The position numbers were made by a program, and so were the translations under genes. 64,000 bases of DNA from NCBI RefSeq assembly GCF_004341235.1, contig NZ_SLUP01000009.1, positions 124,001 through 188,000 of the forward strand, read 5' to 3'. Shown here in pieces: positions 27,205 through 35,340 of the stretch. This DNA is from Mariniflexile fucanivorans. Its GTDB lineage: Bacteria > Bacteroidota > Bacteroidia > Flavobacteriales > Flavobacteriaceae. The notes under the pieces were generated by a model. That model was not told the DNA's origin, made no database searches, and saw nothing but the letters and a program-made list of their open reading frames with translations. How positions within the stretch are numbered: position 1 is the stretch's first letter; each line of letters starts with the position of its first letter.

Positions 27205-27591
27205 TTACTTTGCAGCAATAAAAGTGGTGTTATCGTTTTGAGCCACACTAGTAAGTGATGCCAAATCTCCAAACGAAATGGTACTTGCAGTTAAAGATAA
27301 TTTTACTTCAGCAGGTTGTAAAGCATCTACATGCACCTTAATTTCTTGAGTTTCATAACCAGCAAAACCACAAACTAAGGTGTAATCACCTGGTTCTAAG
27401 TTTTCAATGATAAAAAAACCACTTAAATCGGTATTTAAATCAATAGAAGTTCCCTTAATAGAAACATTAGCAAGTACTAACGGGGCGTTATTTAATTCAC
27501 TATCAAGTACTTTTCCGACTATAATGCCTGTGTTTTGTCCAAAAGAAAAAGCTGAGAAAAGAAAAAGTACTATATAGATTAAATGTTTCAT
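27205..27591 (-). CDS. Stand-alone carboxypeptidase-like regulatory domain protein
   Basis: A 128-residue secreted protein: a signal peptide (MKHLIYIVLFLFSAFSFGQ) followed by a single CarboxypepD_reg-like beta-sandwich ('GIIVGKVLDSELNNAPLVLA', 'FFIIENLEPGDYTLVCGFAGY'). It closely resembles the N-terminal domain of the TonB receptor encoded 1.6 kb downstream, but has no plug or barrel. It may be a detached signalling or binding domain of that system. It carries no transmembrane segment after the signal peptide. Phased TGTTACC repeats lie upstream at 27662-27690. Confidence 0.75.
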   Translation of the reverse strand: MKHLIYIVLFLFSAFSFGQNTGIIVGKVLDSELNNAPLVLANVSIKGTSIDLNTDLSGFFIIENLEPGDYTLVCGFAGYETQEIKVHVDALQPAEVKLSLTASTISFGDLASLTSVAQNDNTTFIAAK

Positions 27592-27661
27592 ATGGCGATT
27601 AAATTACACTGCAAAAAAAGCGAATCTATCTAAGTAGTGTGTTATGTAAACATTAAACAAC

Positions 27662-27690
27662 GGTCATTTTAATGTTACCGTAATGTTACC
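27662..27690. promoter_or_regulatory. Candidate Pho-box-like repeat upstream of the CarboxypepD_reg gene
   Basis: GGTCATT (27662), TGTTACC (27673) and TGTTACC (27684) follow each other at exactly 11-bp intervals. The TGTTACC half-site also occurs in the repeat before the OprO/P porin (21994-22000). Confidence 0.45.
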
Positions 27691-27750
27691 AAATTTTTTT
27701 TGTGGAAAATATTTTACTTTAAGTAGAACGTTGGCCAATTAATTCTAAAA

Positions 27751-27811
27751 TGTCAGTCTGAGCTTGTCGAAGACTTTTTATAAGAAGCACTTCGACAAGC
27801 TCAGTGTGACA
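27751..27811. repeat. Dispersed palindromic element, copy 2
   Basis: TGTCAGTCTGAGCTTGTCGAAG-type left arm (27751-27772) and its reverse complement (27790-27811, two mismatches) form a 22-bp stem with a 17-base loop. The core is shared with 17804-17870. It is intergenic and away from any terminator position. Confidence 0.75.
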
Positions 27812-27914
27812 TAGTATAAATATTTAGCCTAAGCATTGGTCATTTAATTTTCCTTTAAAAGAATACATTATATTTAAAGAAATTCTTTATTATCTTGCCA
27901 ACGCTTAAATTTTT

Positions 27915-29258
27915 ATGATGAACTGGGAACAATTATTATCTTTAAAACGCTTTGGCGACACCAATAAACGCATACGAAAAGAACAAGACGAGACCCGTTT
28001 GGGGTTTGAAGTCGATTACGATCGTGTTATTTTTTCATCAGAATTCAGAAGTTTACAAGATAAAACCCAAGTGATTCCTCTTTCGGAAACCGATTTTGTC
28101 CACACCCGTTTAACCCACAGTTTGGAAGTAAGTGTGGTTGGGCGTTCTTTAGGGCGCTTGGTTGGAAAAAAATTATTGGAAAAACATCCACATTTGCAAA
28201 ACGTACACGGCTATCAAGCCAACGATTTTGGTGCTATTGTTGCTGCTGCTGCATTGGCGCATGATATTGGAAATCCGCCTTTTGGGCATTCTGGTGAAAA
28301 AGCCATGGGCGAATTTTTTAAAACTGGTGAAGGACTTCAATATAAAAACCAATTAACCGAAAAAGAGTATCAAGATTTATGCGATTTTGAAGGCAACGCC
28401 AACGGCTTTAAAATTTTAACCGAAACAAGAGCGGGTAGAATAGGAGGTTTACGTCTCTGCTATGCCACCCTAGGTGCTTTTACAAAATACCCAAAAGAAT
28501 CGTTACCAAAAAAACCAACCAATCATATAGCCGATAAAAAATACGGATTTTTCCAAAGTGAAAAAGAGGCGTATGTTGATATTGCCAACGAACTTGGTTT
28601 ATTAAAACGTAGCGATAAACATATGAGCTATGCACGCCATCCGCTCGCTTTTTTAGTAGAAGCTGCCGATGATATTTGTTACACCATCATCGATTTTGAA
28701 GACGGTATCAATTTAGGTTTAATACAAGAAGAATTTGCTCTGGAATATCTATCCAAAATAATAAGAAGCAATATTCGTCCAGAAAATTATTATGCCCTTT
28801 CAGCCAAAGAAGACCGTATTGGCTATTTACGTGCCCTCGCCATTGGAAATCTTATAAACGAAGCTGTCGATATTTTCATGGAAAACGAACATGCTATTTT
28901 AAGTGGTGATTTCGATTGTGCTTTGTTGGACAAAAGTAAATACGACGCTCAAATAAAAGACATCATTAAAATAAGCGTAGAGAATATCTACCAATCCACC
29001 GAAGTGGTCGATAAAGAAATTGCTGGTTATGGCGTTATAAACACCCTACTAAACACCTACACAAAAGCTGTGAACAATTGTTACAACAATACCGCTTCCA
29101 ATTACGATAAACTCATTTTAAAAGGCTTACCAAAAACCATTAAAACAGATGCCGATAGTTTATATACTAGGCTTTCAAGTGTATGTTATTATGTATCATT
29201 GCTATCAGACAGCAAAGCCATTTTAAATTATAAAAAGATAAAAGGTATCGAGTTTTAA
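27915..29258 (+). CDS. dgt: Deoxyguanosinetriphosphate triphosphohydrolase (dNTPase)
   Basis: A 447-residue HD-domain enzyme that cleaves dNTPs to the nucleoside plus triphosphate. Metal ligands are visible: His68 in 'HTRLTHSLEVS', the HD pair His116-Asp117 in 'AAALAHDIGNPPFGHSGE' and a later Asp in 'EAADDICYTIIDFEDGI'. 'SSEFRSLQDKTQVIPL' is the family's N-terminal signature. The second ATG (27918) is equally possible as a start. Length suits a dGTPase-type enzyme. It lies alone; its substrate pool overlaps that of the ribonucleotide reductase in this window. Confidence 0.94.
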   Translation: MMNWEQLLSLKRFGDTNKRIRKEQDETRLGFEVDYDRVIFSSEFRSLQDKTQVIPLSETDFVHTRLTHSLEVSVVGRSLGRLVGKKLLEKHPHLQNVHGYQANDFGAIVAAAALAHDIGNPPFGHSGEKAMGEFFKTGEGLQYKNQLTEKEYQDLCDFEGNANGFKILTETRAGRIGGLRLCYATLGAFTKYPKESLPKKPTNHIADKKYGFFQSEKEAYVDIANELGLLKRSDKHMSYARHPLAFLVEAADDICYTIIDFEDGINLGLIQEEFALEYLSKIIRSNIRPENYYALSAKEDRIGYLRALAIGNLINEAVDIFMENEHAILSGDFDCALLDKSKYDAQIKDIIKISVENIYQSTEVVDKEIAGYGVINTLLNTYTKAVNNCYNNTASNYDKLILKGLPKTIKTDADSLYTRLSSVCYYVSLLSDSKAILNYKKIKGIEF

Positions 29259-29338
29259 GTTGTTTTTTGGAGTAAAGTCGAAGCGTTACCAATAAGATAA
29301 CCTACCAGAAAAAATTAGTTCAATCTCATTTTTCAGTA

Positions 29339-29365
29339 TTGTTTGTTTAAAACTTCATAAATTTG
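29339..29365 (+). promoter_or_regulatory. Promoter of the hydroxyacid dehydrogenase gene
   Basis: An exact -7 element TAAATTTG (29358-29365) is preceded by TTG (29339-29341) at 16 bases, slightly short. It lies 17 bases before the ATG at 29383. Confidence 0.5.
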
Positions 29366-29382
29366 TAGTCTAATAATTGTCC

Positions 29383-30318
29383 ATGAAAATACTTCACCTA
29401 GATACCAATCACGAATTATTAATTAATCAATTAAACGATTTAGGCTTTACCAATTGCGAAGATTATTCATCTTCAAAACAAGAAATCGAAGCCAAAATCA
29501 AAAATTATGACGGTATTATTTTAAGAAGTCGTTTTTCCATAGACAAACAATTTTTAGATGCTGCCACCAACCTGAAATTTATAGGTCGTGTAGGGGCAGG
29601 CTTGGAAAATATAGATTGCGATTATGCCATTTCTAAAGACATAGAATTAATTGCTGCACCCGAAGGCAACCGAAATGCGGTTGGTGAACATGCCCTTGGT
29701 ATGCTACTTTCCTTATTCAACAAACTAAATAAAGCAGATCGTGAAGTTAGAATAGGTAAATGGCAACGCGAAGCCAACCGAGGTATTGAACTCGATGGCA
29801 GAACCGTTGGACTTATTGGTTACGGTAACATGGGTAAAGCCTTTGCTAAAAAACTAAGAGGTTTTGATGTTGAGGTTTTGTGTTACGATATTAAAGAACA
29901 TGTTGGTGATGCCAACGCCAAACAAGTGTCGCTAAAAGAATTTCAAGAACAAGTAGAGGTTGTAAGTTTACACACGCCACAAACGCCTTTAACGTCAAAC
30001 ATGATTAATTCAGAGTTTATCAATCAATTTAAAAACCCATTTTGGTTTATTAATACTGCACGTGGCAAAAGTGTTGTGACTAAAGATTTGGTTTCGGCAT
30101 TAAAAACTGGTAAAATACTTGGAGCAGGTTTAGATGTTTTAGAATACGAAAAAGCTTCGTTTGAAGATATGTTCACTTCTACCATGCCCGAACCATTTCA
30201 ATATTTAATAGCTGCTGAAAACGTATTGCTAACTCCACATGTTGCAGGTTGGACTATTGAAAGTAAAGAAAAACTAGCACAAACCATTGTAGATAAAATT
30301 AAAGCAAAATTTTGTTAA
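29383..30318 (+). CDS. D-isomer-specific 2-hydroxyacid dehydrogenase (SerA-like)
   Basis: A 311-residue NAD-dependent dehydrogenase. The Rossmann motif is 'VGLIGYGNMGKAFAKKL' in the middle of the chain. Catalytic residues are the Arg in 'WFINTARGKSVV', the Glu in 'GLDVLEYE' and the His in 'LTPHVAGWT'. 'GRVGAGLENIDCDYA' is the conserved substrate-side segment. It resembles phosphoglycerate dehydrogenase-type enzymes but lacks the C-terminal ACT domain, so the substrate is uncertain. The ATG at 29383 is chosen over an upstream TTG at 29377. Confidence 0.88.
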   Translation: MKILHLDTNHELLINQLNDLGFTNCEDYSSSKQEIEAKIKNYDGIILRSRFSIDKQFLDAATNLKFIGRVGAGLENIDCDYAISKDIELIAAPEGNRNAVGEHALGMLLSLFNKLNKADREVRIGKWQREANRGIELDGRTVGLIGYGNMGKAFAKKLRGFDVEVLCYDIKEHVGDANAKQVSLKEFQEQVEVVSLHTPQTPLTSNMINSEFINQFKNPFWFINTARGKSVVTKDLVSALKTGKILGAGLDVLEYEKASFEDMFTSTMPEPFQYLIAAENVLLTPHVAGWTIESKEKLAQTIVDKIKAKFC

Positions 30319-30339
30319 CTTAACTTCAATATTGCTGGT

Positions 30340-31572
30340 TTATTTCTTGTACTCTGGAGAGCCTACTTTACCCATAAAACAAATAGAGCCTGTTTCTTTT
30401 TCGGTTATTGTAAATACAAAAGGCTTGTCTAAAACAAACTGTTTGGGTCCACCAGCAGAAGTAAGTTCAATTCCAACCACTGTTACCGCAGCAGCTTCCG
30501 TTCCTTTTTCGTTAACATCTATAAAAGTTTTTTGTAAAACAAATGAGATTTTTGTAGGCAAATCGCTCATGCCACTAAAATCAGCACGATCACTAAAGGC
30601 AATACCAAGCCCTAAGTTAGCTAAAGCATCATTAAATAATTTCTCATAGGAGAATGTAAACTTGGGCATGGTAATTTTTATACTTTGCAAATTATAGTTG
30701 TTTTCCCAAGTGGTCCAATTTTCATTACTCATCATTGCTATAATGTCACCTTCTGTTTTATTAGTATTTGGAAGCATCAAAGTCATGGTATATTTATCAT
30801 TTTTGTAGGGAAGTTGAACCGAAGAAAACACGTTGTTGGAGTAGTATTTTAAATCTTGTTCCATGCTCATCATATCTACATTTTTTGAAGAACCATCACT
30901 CAACTTAAAAGGTAAAGACTTGGTGTCTTTTACATCAAAACTAAATTTCCAATCACTTTTAAAATAAAGGGCATTAATGGCATAAAGTACTGCGTTAGGG
31001 TCAATTTCATTTAAAATTTTAGGAATTTTTCCATAGGTTTTATTCGACACCCAATTGTTTATGGCTCCTAAGGTTTCAGGATTACTAAAATCTTTGTTTT
31101 GTACTTCGGCTAAGTAGTATGTTTTGTTAGCTTCCAAAAACGTTTCTTTTACAGGAAATGTATTTTTTACCCAAAGCGAATTATCAATTTCGAAGGTTGT
31201 TCCAGAAGCGGTTTGTGTTAGGTTGGTAATAATATTTTGGTTTACCAGGTTTGTTTCATCTAAAGTAGCATCGCCATAATGAAACACATTTGCAAATGCT
31301 GTTTGGGTTTCTCCACTTGCCCCGTTATAAACCATACCTAAAGCTAATGAAGCACTCACTGGTGAAACCATATAATTAGTTTCAGTTTCAGTTTGTGCAA
31401 TTTCCTTGAACAAAGAAAAAGCAAAATCATTGTTTGCTGTAACTATTTGGCTTGACTTAGTGATAGATTCAAAAGGCTCTAAAGAAGGAGTGTCTGCATC
31501 AGATGTGCTACAAGATTGAAATATAATAACACTTATTGTAACAAAAATGGAAAGTGTATTTGATAATTTCAT
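30340..31572 (-). CDS. Lipoprotein serpin (predicted inhibitory serine protease inhibitor)
   Basis: A 410-residue serpin with an N-terminal signal ending 'FQSC', predicting a lipid-anchored envelope protein. Serpin core segments are intact: 'NYMVSPVSASLALGMVYNGA', 'INNWVSNKTYGKIPKIL', 'LYAINALYFKSDWKFSF', 'DKPFVFTITE'. The hinge of the reactive-centre loop reads 'EKGTEAAAVT', the small-residue pattern of inhibitory serpins. Counting against alpha-1-antitrypsin, whose loop has the same length, puts P1-P1' at Thr-Ser in 'IELTSAGG'; this is inferred from length only. It is convergent with the dehydrogenase gene. Start 31572 begins the signal peptide. Confidence 0.93.
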   Translation of the reverse strand: MKLSNTLSIFVTISVIIFQSCSTSDADTPSLEPFESITKSSQIVTANNDFAFSLFKEIAQTETETNYMVSPVSASLALGMVYNGASGETQTAFANVFHYGDATLDETNLVNQNIITNLTQTASGTTFEIDNSLWVKNTFPVKETFLEANKTYYLAEVQNKDFSNPETLGAINNWVSNKTYGKIPKILNEIDPNAVLYAINALYFKSDWKFSFDVKDTKSLPFKLSDGSSKNVDMMSMEQDLKYYSNNVFSSVQLPYKNDKYTMTLMLPNTNKTEGDIIAMMSNENWTTWENNYNLQSIKITMPKFTFSYEKLFNDALANLGLGIAFSDRADFSGMSDLPTKISFVLQKTFIDVNEKGTEAAAVTVVGIELTSAGGPKQFVLDKPFVFTITEKETGSICFMGKVGSPEYKK

Positions 31573-31699
31573 GGTATAAAGTTTATAGTCTTTAATTGTA
31601 GATGCAAAAACAACAAAAAGGTTGCGGAAATTCATTCAATAAATTTAAGATATAATAGTTGCAAATTTTTATTAATTTTAGAATTCTAAAGCTAAAAAG

Positions 31700-32155
31700 A
31701 TGCAGTACCAAGCCAATACACCTGAAGATTACATCAGTCAACTTCCAGAAGACCGACAGGAACCTGTAAAGAAATTGAGGGCAATCATCAAAAAAAACCT
31801 CCCAAAAGGGTTTGAAGAAACGATTAGTTATGGTATGATTGGTTATGTGGTGCCGCATTCTATATATCCCGATGGCTACCATTGCACACCAGAATTACCA
31901 TTGCCTTTTTTGAGTTTTGCTTCACAAAAAAATTCTATAAATGTATATCATATGGGCGTTTATGCTAAAAAAGAATTGTATGATTGGTTTGTAACAGAAT
32001 ATCCAAAACATTGCAAACGAAAATTGGATATGGGCAAAAGTTGCATCAGGTTTAAATATATTGACGATATTCCGTATGAACTTATTGGAGAATTGGCTTC
32101 AAAAATGACGGTTGCTGGATGGATTTCAATTTATGAACAAGCTTTTAAAAAATAA
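31700..32155 (+). CDS. DUF1801 domain-containing protein
   Basis: A 151-residue protein of the DUF1801 (YdhG-like) family, with 'TPEDYISQLPEDRQEPVKKL', 'EETISYGMIGYVVP' and 'LDMGKSCIRFKYIDDIPYEL' in family order. The fold resembles frataxin-related small domains. No enzymatic activity is established. It is transcribed divergently from the serpin gene, 127 bases away, and upstream of a TauE/SafE gene on the same strand (39-base gap). Confidence 0.85.
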   Translation: MQYQANTPEDYISQLPEDRQEPVKKLRAIIKKNLPKGFEETISYGMIGYVVPHSIYPDGYHCTPELPLPFLSFASQKNSINVYHMGVYAKKELYDWFVTEYPKHCKRKLDMGKSCIRFKYIDDIPYELIGELASKMTVAGWISIYEQAFKK

Positions 32156-32194
32156 ATTCTATTTTTACCAAATAACCTACAACCCACACTTTAA

Positions 32195-32959
32195 TTGAAT
32201 TATTTCGAAATTCTACAATCCTTTCACTTAACCGTATTGCAATGGACCGCTATTTGTTTTGCAGTATTTTTATTGGGCTTGTCAAAATCTGGTATTAAAG
32301 GTATTGGGATTATTATTGTCGTGATTCTGGCTTTTGTTTTTGGTGAAAAAACATCTACAGGCATACTCTTACCTCTATTAATTTTTGCCGATATTTTTGC
32401 CGTCATTTATTATAACAAACATGCACAATGGCATTACATAAAAAAACTGTTGCCAGCTATGGTCATTGGGGTTTTAGTAGGCGTTTGGGTGGGTAACGAT
32501 ATTTCTGAAGCGCTTTTTAAGCGCATCATGGCGATTATTATCATTGGGTCGGTATTTATTATGTTTTATATGGAAAACAGGAAATCTGCCACCATACCCA
32601 CTAGTAAATGGTTTTCTAATTCTGCTGGATTTCTTGCCGGTTTTACTACCATGGTTGGTAATTTGGCTGGACCTGTTTCCGATATCTATTTTCTTGCCAT
32701 GCGTATGCCCAAAAACGAATTTATAGGTACGGCGGCATGGTTATTCTTTATAATAAATGTGTTTAAATTACCCTTTCATATATTTATTTGGGAAACTGTT
32801 AGCTTTGAAACTTTGGTTTTAAATTCTGTATTAATACCTATGGTTATTTTAGGTTTTTTCTTAGGAGCATATATTGTAAAGCTCATATCCAACGTTAATT
32901 ACAGGCGTTTTGTACTTATAGTAACTGCCTTGGGTGGCATCATTATGTTGTTTAGATAA
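32195..32959 (+). CDS. Sulfite exporter TauE/SafE family membrane protein
   Basis: A 254-residue inner-membrane protein with about eight hydrophobic segments. TauE/SafE (PF01925) features include 'FLLGLSKSGIKGIGIIIVVI' near the N-terminus and 'WFSNSAGFLAGFTTMVGNLA' at the start of the second repeat. The family exports sulfite, sulfoacetate or other organosulfur anions; the substrate here is unknown. The start is TTG at 32195, because no in-frame ATG precedes the first membrane segment. It may be cotranscribed with the DUF1801 gene. Confidence 0.87.
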   Translation: MNYFEILQSFHLTVLQWTAICFAVFLLGLSKSGIKGIGIIIVVILAFVFGEKTSTGILLPLLIFADIFAVIYYNKHAQWHYIKKLLPAMVIGVLVGVWVGNDISEALFKRIMAIIIIGSVFIMFYMENRKSATIPTSKWFSNSAGFLAGFTTMVGNLAGPVSDIYFLAMRMPKNEFIGTAAWLFFIINVFKLPFHIFIWETVSFETLVLNSVLIPMVILGFFLGAYIVKLISNVNYRRFVLIVTALGGIIMLFR

Positions 32960-33024
32960 CAGATGTTTTACACAACCAATTCATTTTTTTATTACATTTA
33001 ACATCTAAACCATAAACCAATAAT

Positions 33025-33369
33025 ATGTCTGACAAAAAAAACTTAAACGACGCCGTAGATGGCGCTAAAGAATCTGCAAGAGAATTTACTCAAGGAGCTA
33101 ATGAAATTGCTGCTGGCGAAAACAAAAAAATATTAGCTGGTATTTTAGCTATTTTACTTGGTGCTTTTGGAGTTCATAAATTTATCTTAGGATATCAAAA
33201 AGAAGGTATTATTATGTTAGTTGTTACTATCATTCTAGGAGCTATCACTTGTGGAATTGCCGCTTCACTTGTGGGTGTAGTTGGTTTAATAGAAGGTATC
33301 ATATACTTAACTAAATCTGACGAGGAATTTTACAAAACCTACCAAGTAGGTAAAAAACCTTGGTTTTAA
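33025..33369 (+). CDS. TM2 domain-containing protein
   Basis: A 114-residue protein. A polar N-terminus of about 38 residues is followed by the TM2 domain: 'ILAGILAILLGAFGVHKFIL' with 'GYQKEGI', then a second membrane helix 'LGAITCGIAASLVGVVGLIE'. The 'G(A)FGVHKFILG' motif is diagnostic. The role of the TM2 family in bacteria is unknown. It is followed by a perfect hairpin terminator and convergent with the olsF-like gene. Confidence 0.9.
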   Translation: MSDKKNLNDAVDGAKESAREFTQGANEIAAGENKKILAGILAILLGAFGVHKFILGYQKEGIIMLVVTIILGAITCGIAASLVGVVGLIEGIIYLTKSDEEFYKTYQVGKKPWF

Positions 33370-33427
33370 TTTTTTTAATACCAAACAAGTGTTAATGGCT
33401 CTTTTTAGGGTAATCAACTCATTTAAA

Positions 33428-33464
33428 ACAAAAAGCTATTCTACAATATAGAATAGCTTTTTGT
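33428..33464. terminator. Bidirectional terminator
   Basis: ACAAAAAGCTATTCTA and TAGAATAGCTTTTTGT form a perfect 16-bp stem with a 5-base loop between the TM2 gene and the convergent olsF-like gene. Confidence 0.88.
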
Positions 33465-33488
33465 TTTTGTTATAATTTCGAATGAAAG

Positions 33489-35318
33489 TTATTCCTCATT
33501 ATTCTCCATAAATTTACGTTCCAATTCTGCTTGGAACTCTTCCATAACTGGTTTTACGGTGCTTTCGGGCAAGTCGGCAATTTTTATGTACATCAAACCA
33601 TCAACCGAATTGTTAAATAGCGGATCTACATTAAAAGCCACCAAACGCGCATTCTGTTTTATATATTTTTTAAGCAGTACAGGAAGGCGTAACGCTCCTG
33701 GTTCTATTTCATCAATAATTTTATCAAACTTAATTAAATCAGCTTCAGTTTCATCAAAAACAAAATCTTTATCAGCATCTTTCAATTTTACTTTAAACTC
33801 TTTTTTTGGATGCACATATTGTGCAATGTATGGGTCGTAGTAATGCGATTTCATAAACTCAATCATCAACGATTTTGAGAAGTTTGAAAACTGGTTACTA
33901 ATACTTACACCTCCAATTAAAAATTTATGTTCTGGGTAACGCAATGTAGTATGCACAATGCCTTTCCAAAGTAAAAATAAAGGCATTGGTTTTTGCTGGT
34001 ATTCTTTAATAATGAAAGCGCGCCCCATTTCTATAGATTGGCTCATCATTTTATGTAACTCGGGTTCAAACCTAAAAAGGTCTTGTAAATAAAAACCATC
34101 TATACCATACTGTTCGAAAATTTTAGAGCCTAAGCCCATTCTGTATGCACCCGCAAGTACATTTTTCTCGTTATCCCATAAAAACATGTGATGGTAGTAA
34201 TTATCAAAAGCATCTAAATCGATAGCTTCATTGGTGCCTTCGCCTACTTCTCTAAAAGTGATTTCGCGTAAACGCCCAATTTCTCGCAGAATATGAGGGA
34301 TTTTAGAAGCTTCTGCCAAAAACACTTCATAGTTTTTACTTTGCAATAATCTAGAATCGTCTTTACGTAGGGCTTCTACCTCAGTTATCATTAATGCATT
34401 ATCAACTGGAGTTACAATGCGTTTAGGCGATTTTGGTGTTTTTAAAGTAGATTGAATATTATCTAATATCTTCGGCTTGTCTTCAAAAGAATTGGAAAGC
34501 ATATAGGTTTTTCGTCTTAAAAATTCTGAGAATTCTTCAAGGGTTGTATATTCTTTTTGGTCTTCAACCGAAATAGGTCTTCCTATACGCACTTTTATGG
34601 TACGGCGTTTTTGGGTTAGCAATTCAGAGGGTAATTTGGCCGTTCTAAACGTATCGCTAATTTTTGAAAGCTTGTAAAACAATCTACTGTTTTTTGCATG
34701 GAAATAAATAGGAACTACCGGCACTTCGGCTTTTTTAACTAATTTCATGGCAGCTTCTTCCCAAGGGCGATCTACTACTAATTTACCATCACGATAGGTT
34801 GAAACTTCTCCAGCAGGAAAGAGCCCTAGGGGATGCCCATTGCGCAAATGTAGTATGGAATTTTTAAAACCTGATAGACTCGATTTTGCATCTTTTCTAT
34901 CCTCAAAAGGATTTACCGGCATAATATAAGGCTTCATGGGCTCGATACGATGCAATAAAAAGTTGGCTATTATTTTAAAATCGGTGCGCTGTTCAAGCAT
35001 TAATTTTAAAAGTAAGATACCATCTATTCCACCAAGCGGATGATTGGACACCGTAATGTAAGCTCCGTCTTTTGGGAGGCGTTTTAAATCTTCTTCTGGA
35101 ATTTCGAATTTAATTTGAAAATCATCTAAAATAGCATCTAAAAAAGGGAGATCGTTAAGGTGCTTATTTCGGTTGTATATTCTATTAAGTGTTGAAATTT
35201 TAAGCACCTTCATAAGTAACCATCCAATAAACGTGCCTATAAAGCCATAGTTATCTACGCTTATTGCTTTAGCCACTTCTTTAGCTGATACTAATCCTGA
35301 ATCTTGTTGTTTGGTCAT
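33489..35318 (-). CDS. olsF: Bifunctional ornithine (amino-acid) lipid synthase, OlsF-like
   Basis: A 609-residue two-domain acyltransferase. The N-terminal PlsC-type domain (about residues 70-270) has 'ITVSNHPLGGIDGILLL' as its His-Asp catalytic motif, 'LGLFPAGEVSTYRD' and 'EVPVVPIYFHAKNSRLFY'. The C-terminal part (about 320-580) is an OlsB-like GNAT N-acyltransferase ('REITFREVGEGTN', 'DLFRFEPELHKMMSQSIEMG'). This order matches OlsF, described in Serratia and Flavobacterium johnsoniae, which makes ornithine lipids by N- then O-acylation. The amino-acid head group is not shown by sequence. It is the last gene of the GNAT-lysC-olsF operon. Confidence 0.85.
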   Translation of the reverse strand: MTKQQDSGLVSAKEVAKAISVDNYGFIGTFIGWLLMKVLKISTLNRIYNRNKHLNDLPFLDAILDDFQIKFEIPEEDLKRLPKDGAYITVSNHPLGGIDGILLLKLMLEQRTDFKIIANFLLHRIEPMKPYIMPVNPFEDRKDAKSSLSGFKNSILHLRNGHPLGLFPAGEVSTYRDGKLVVDRPWEEAAMKLVKKAEVPVVPIYFHAKNSRLFYKLSKISDTFRTAKLPSELLTQKRRTIKVRIGRPISVEDQKEYTTLEEFSEFLRRKTYMLSNSFEDKPKILDNIQSTLKTPKSPKRIVTPVDNALMITEVEALRKDDSRLLQSKNYEVFLAEASKIPHILREIGRLREITFREVGEGTNEAIDLDAFDNYYHHMFLWDNEKNVLAGAYRMGLGSKIFEQYGIDGFYLQDLFRFEPELHKMMSQSIEMGRAFIIKEYQQKPMPLFLLWKGIVHTTLRYPEHKFLIGGVSISNQFSNFSKSLMIEFMKSHYYDPYIAQYVHPKKEFKVKLKDADKDFVFDETEADLIKFDKIIDEIEPGALRLPVLLKKYIKQNARLVAFNVDPLFNNSVDGLMYIKIADLPESTVKPVMEEFQAELERKFMENNEE

Positions 35319-35340
35319 GACTGTAAATGTACTAAATTGT

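Larger units (their letters stand above)
27592..27914. other. Divergent intergenic region with phased repeats and a palindromic element
   Basis: This 323-base gap between the CarboxypepD_reg gene and dgt holds no gene. It contains the 11-bp phased repeat (27662-27690) and the palindromic repeat (27751-27811). No exact TAnnTTTG element was found for either flanking gene. Confidence 0.5.
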
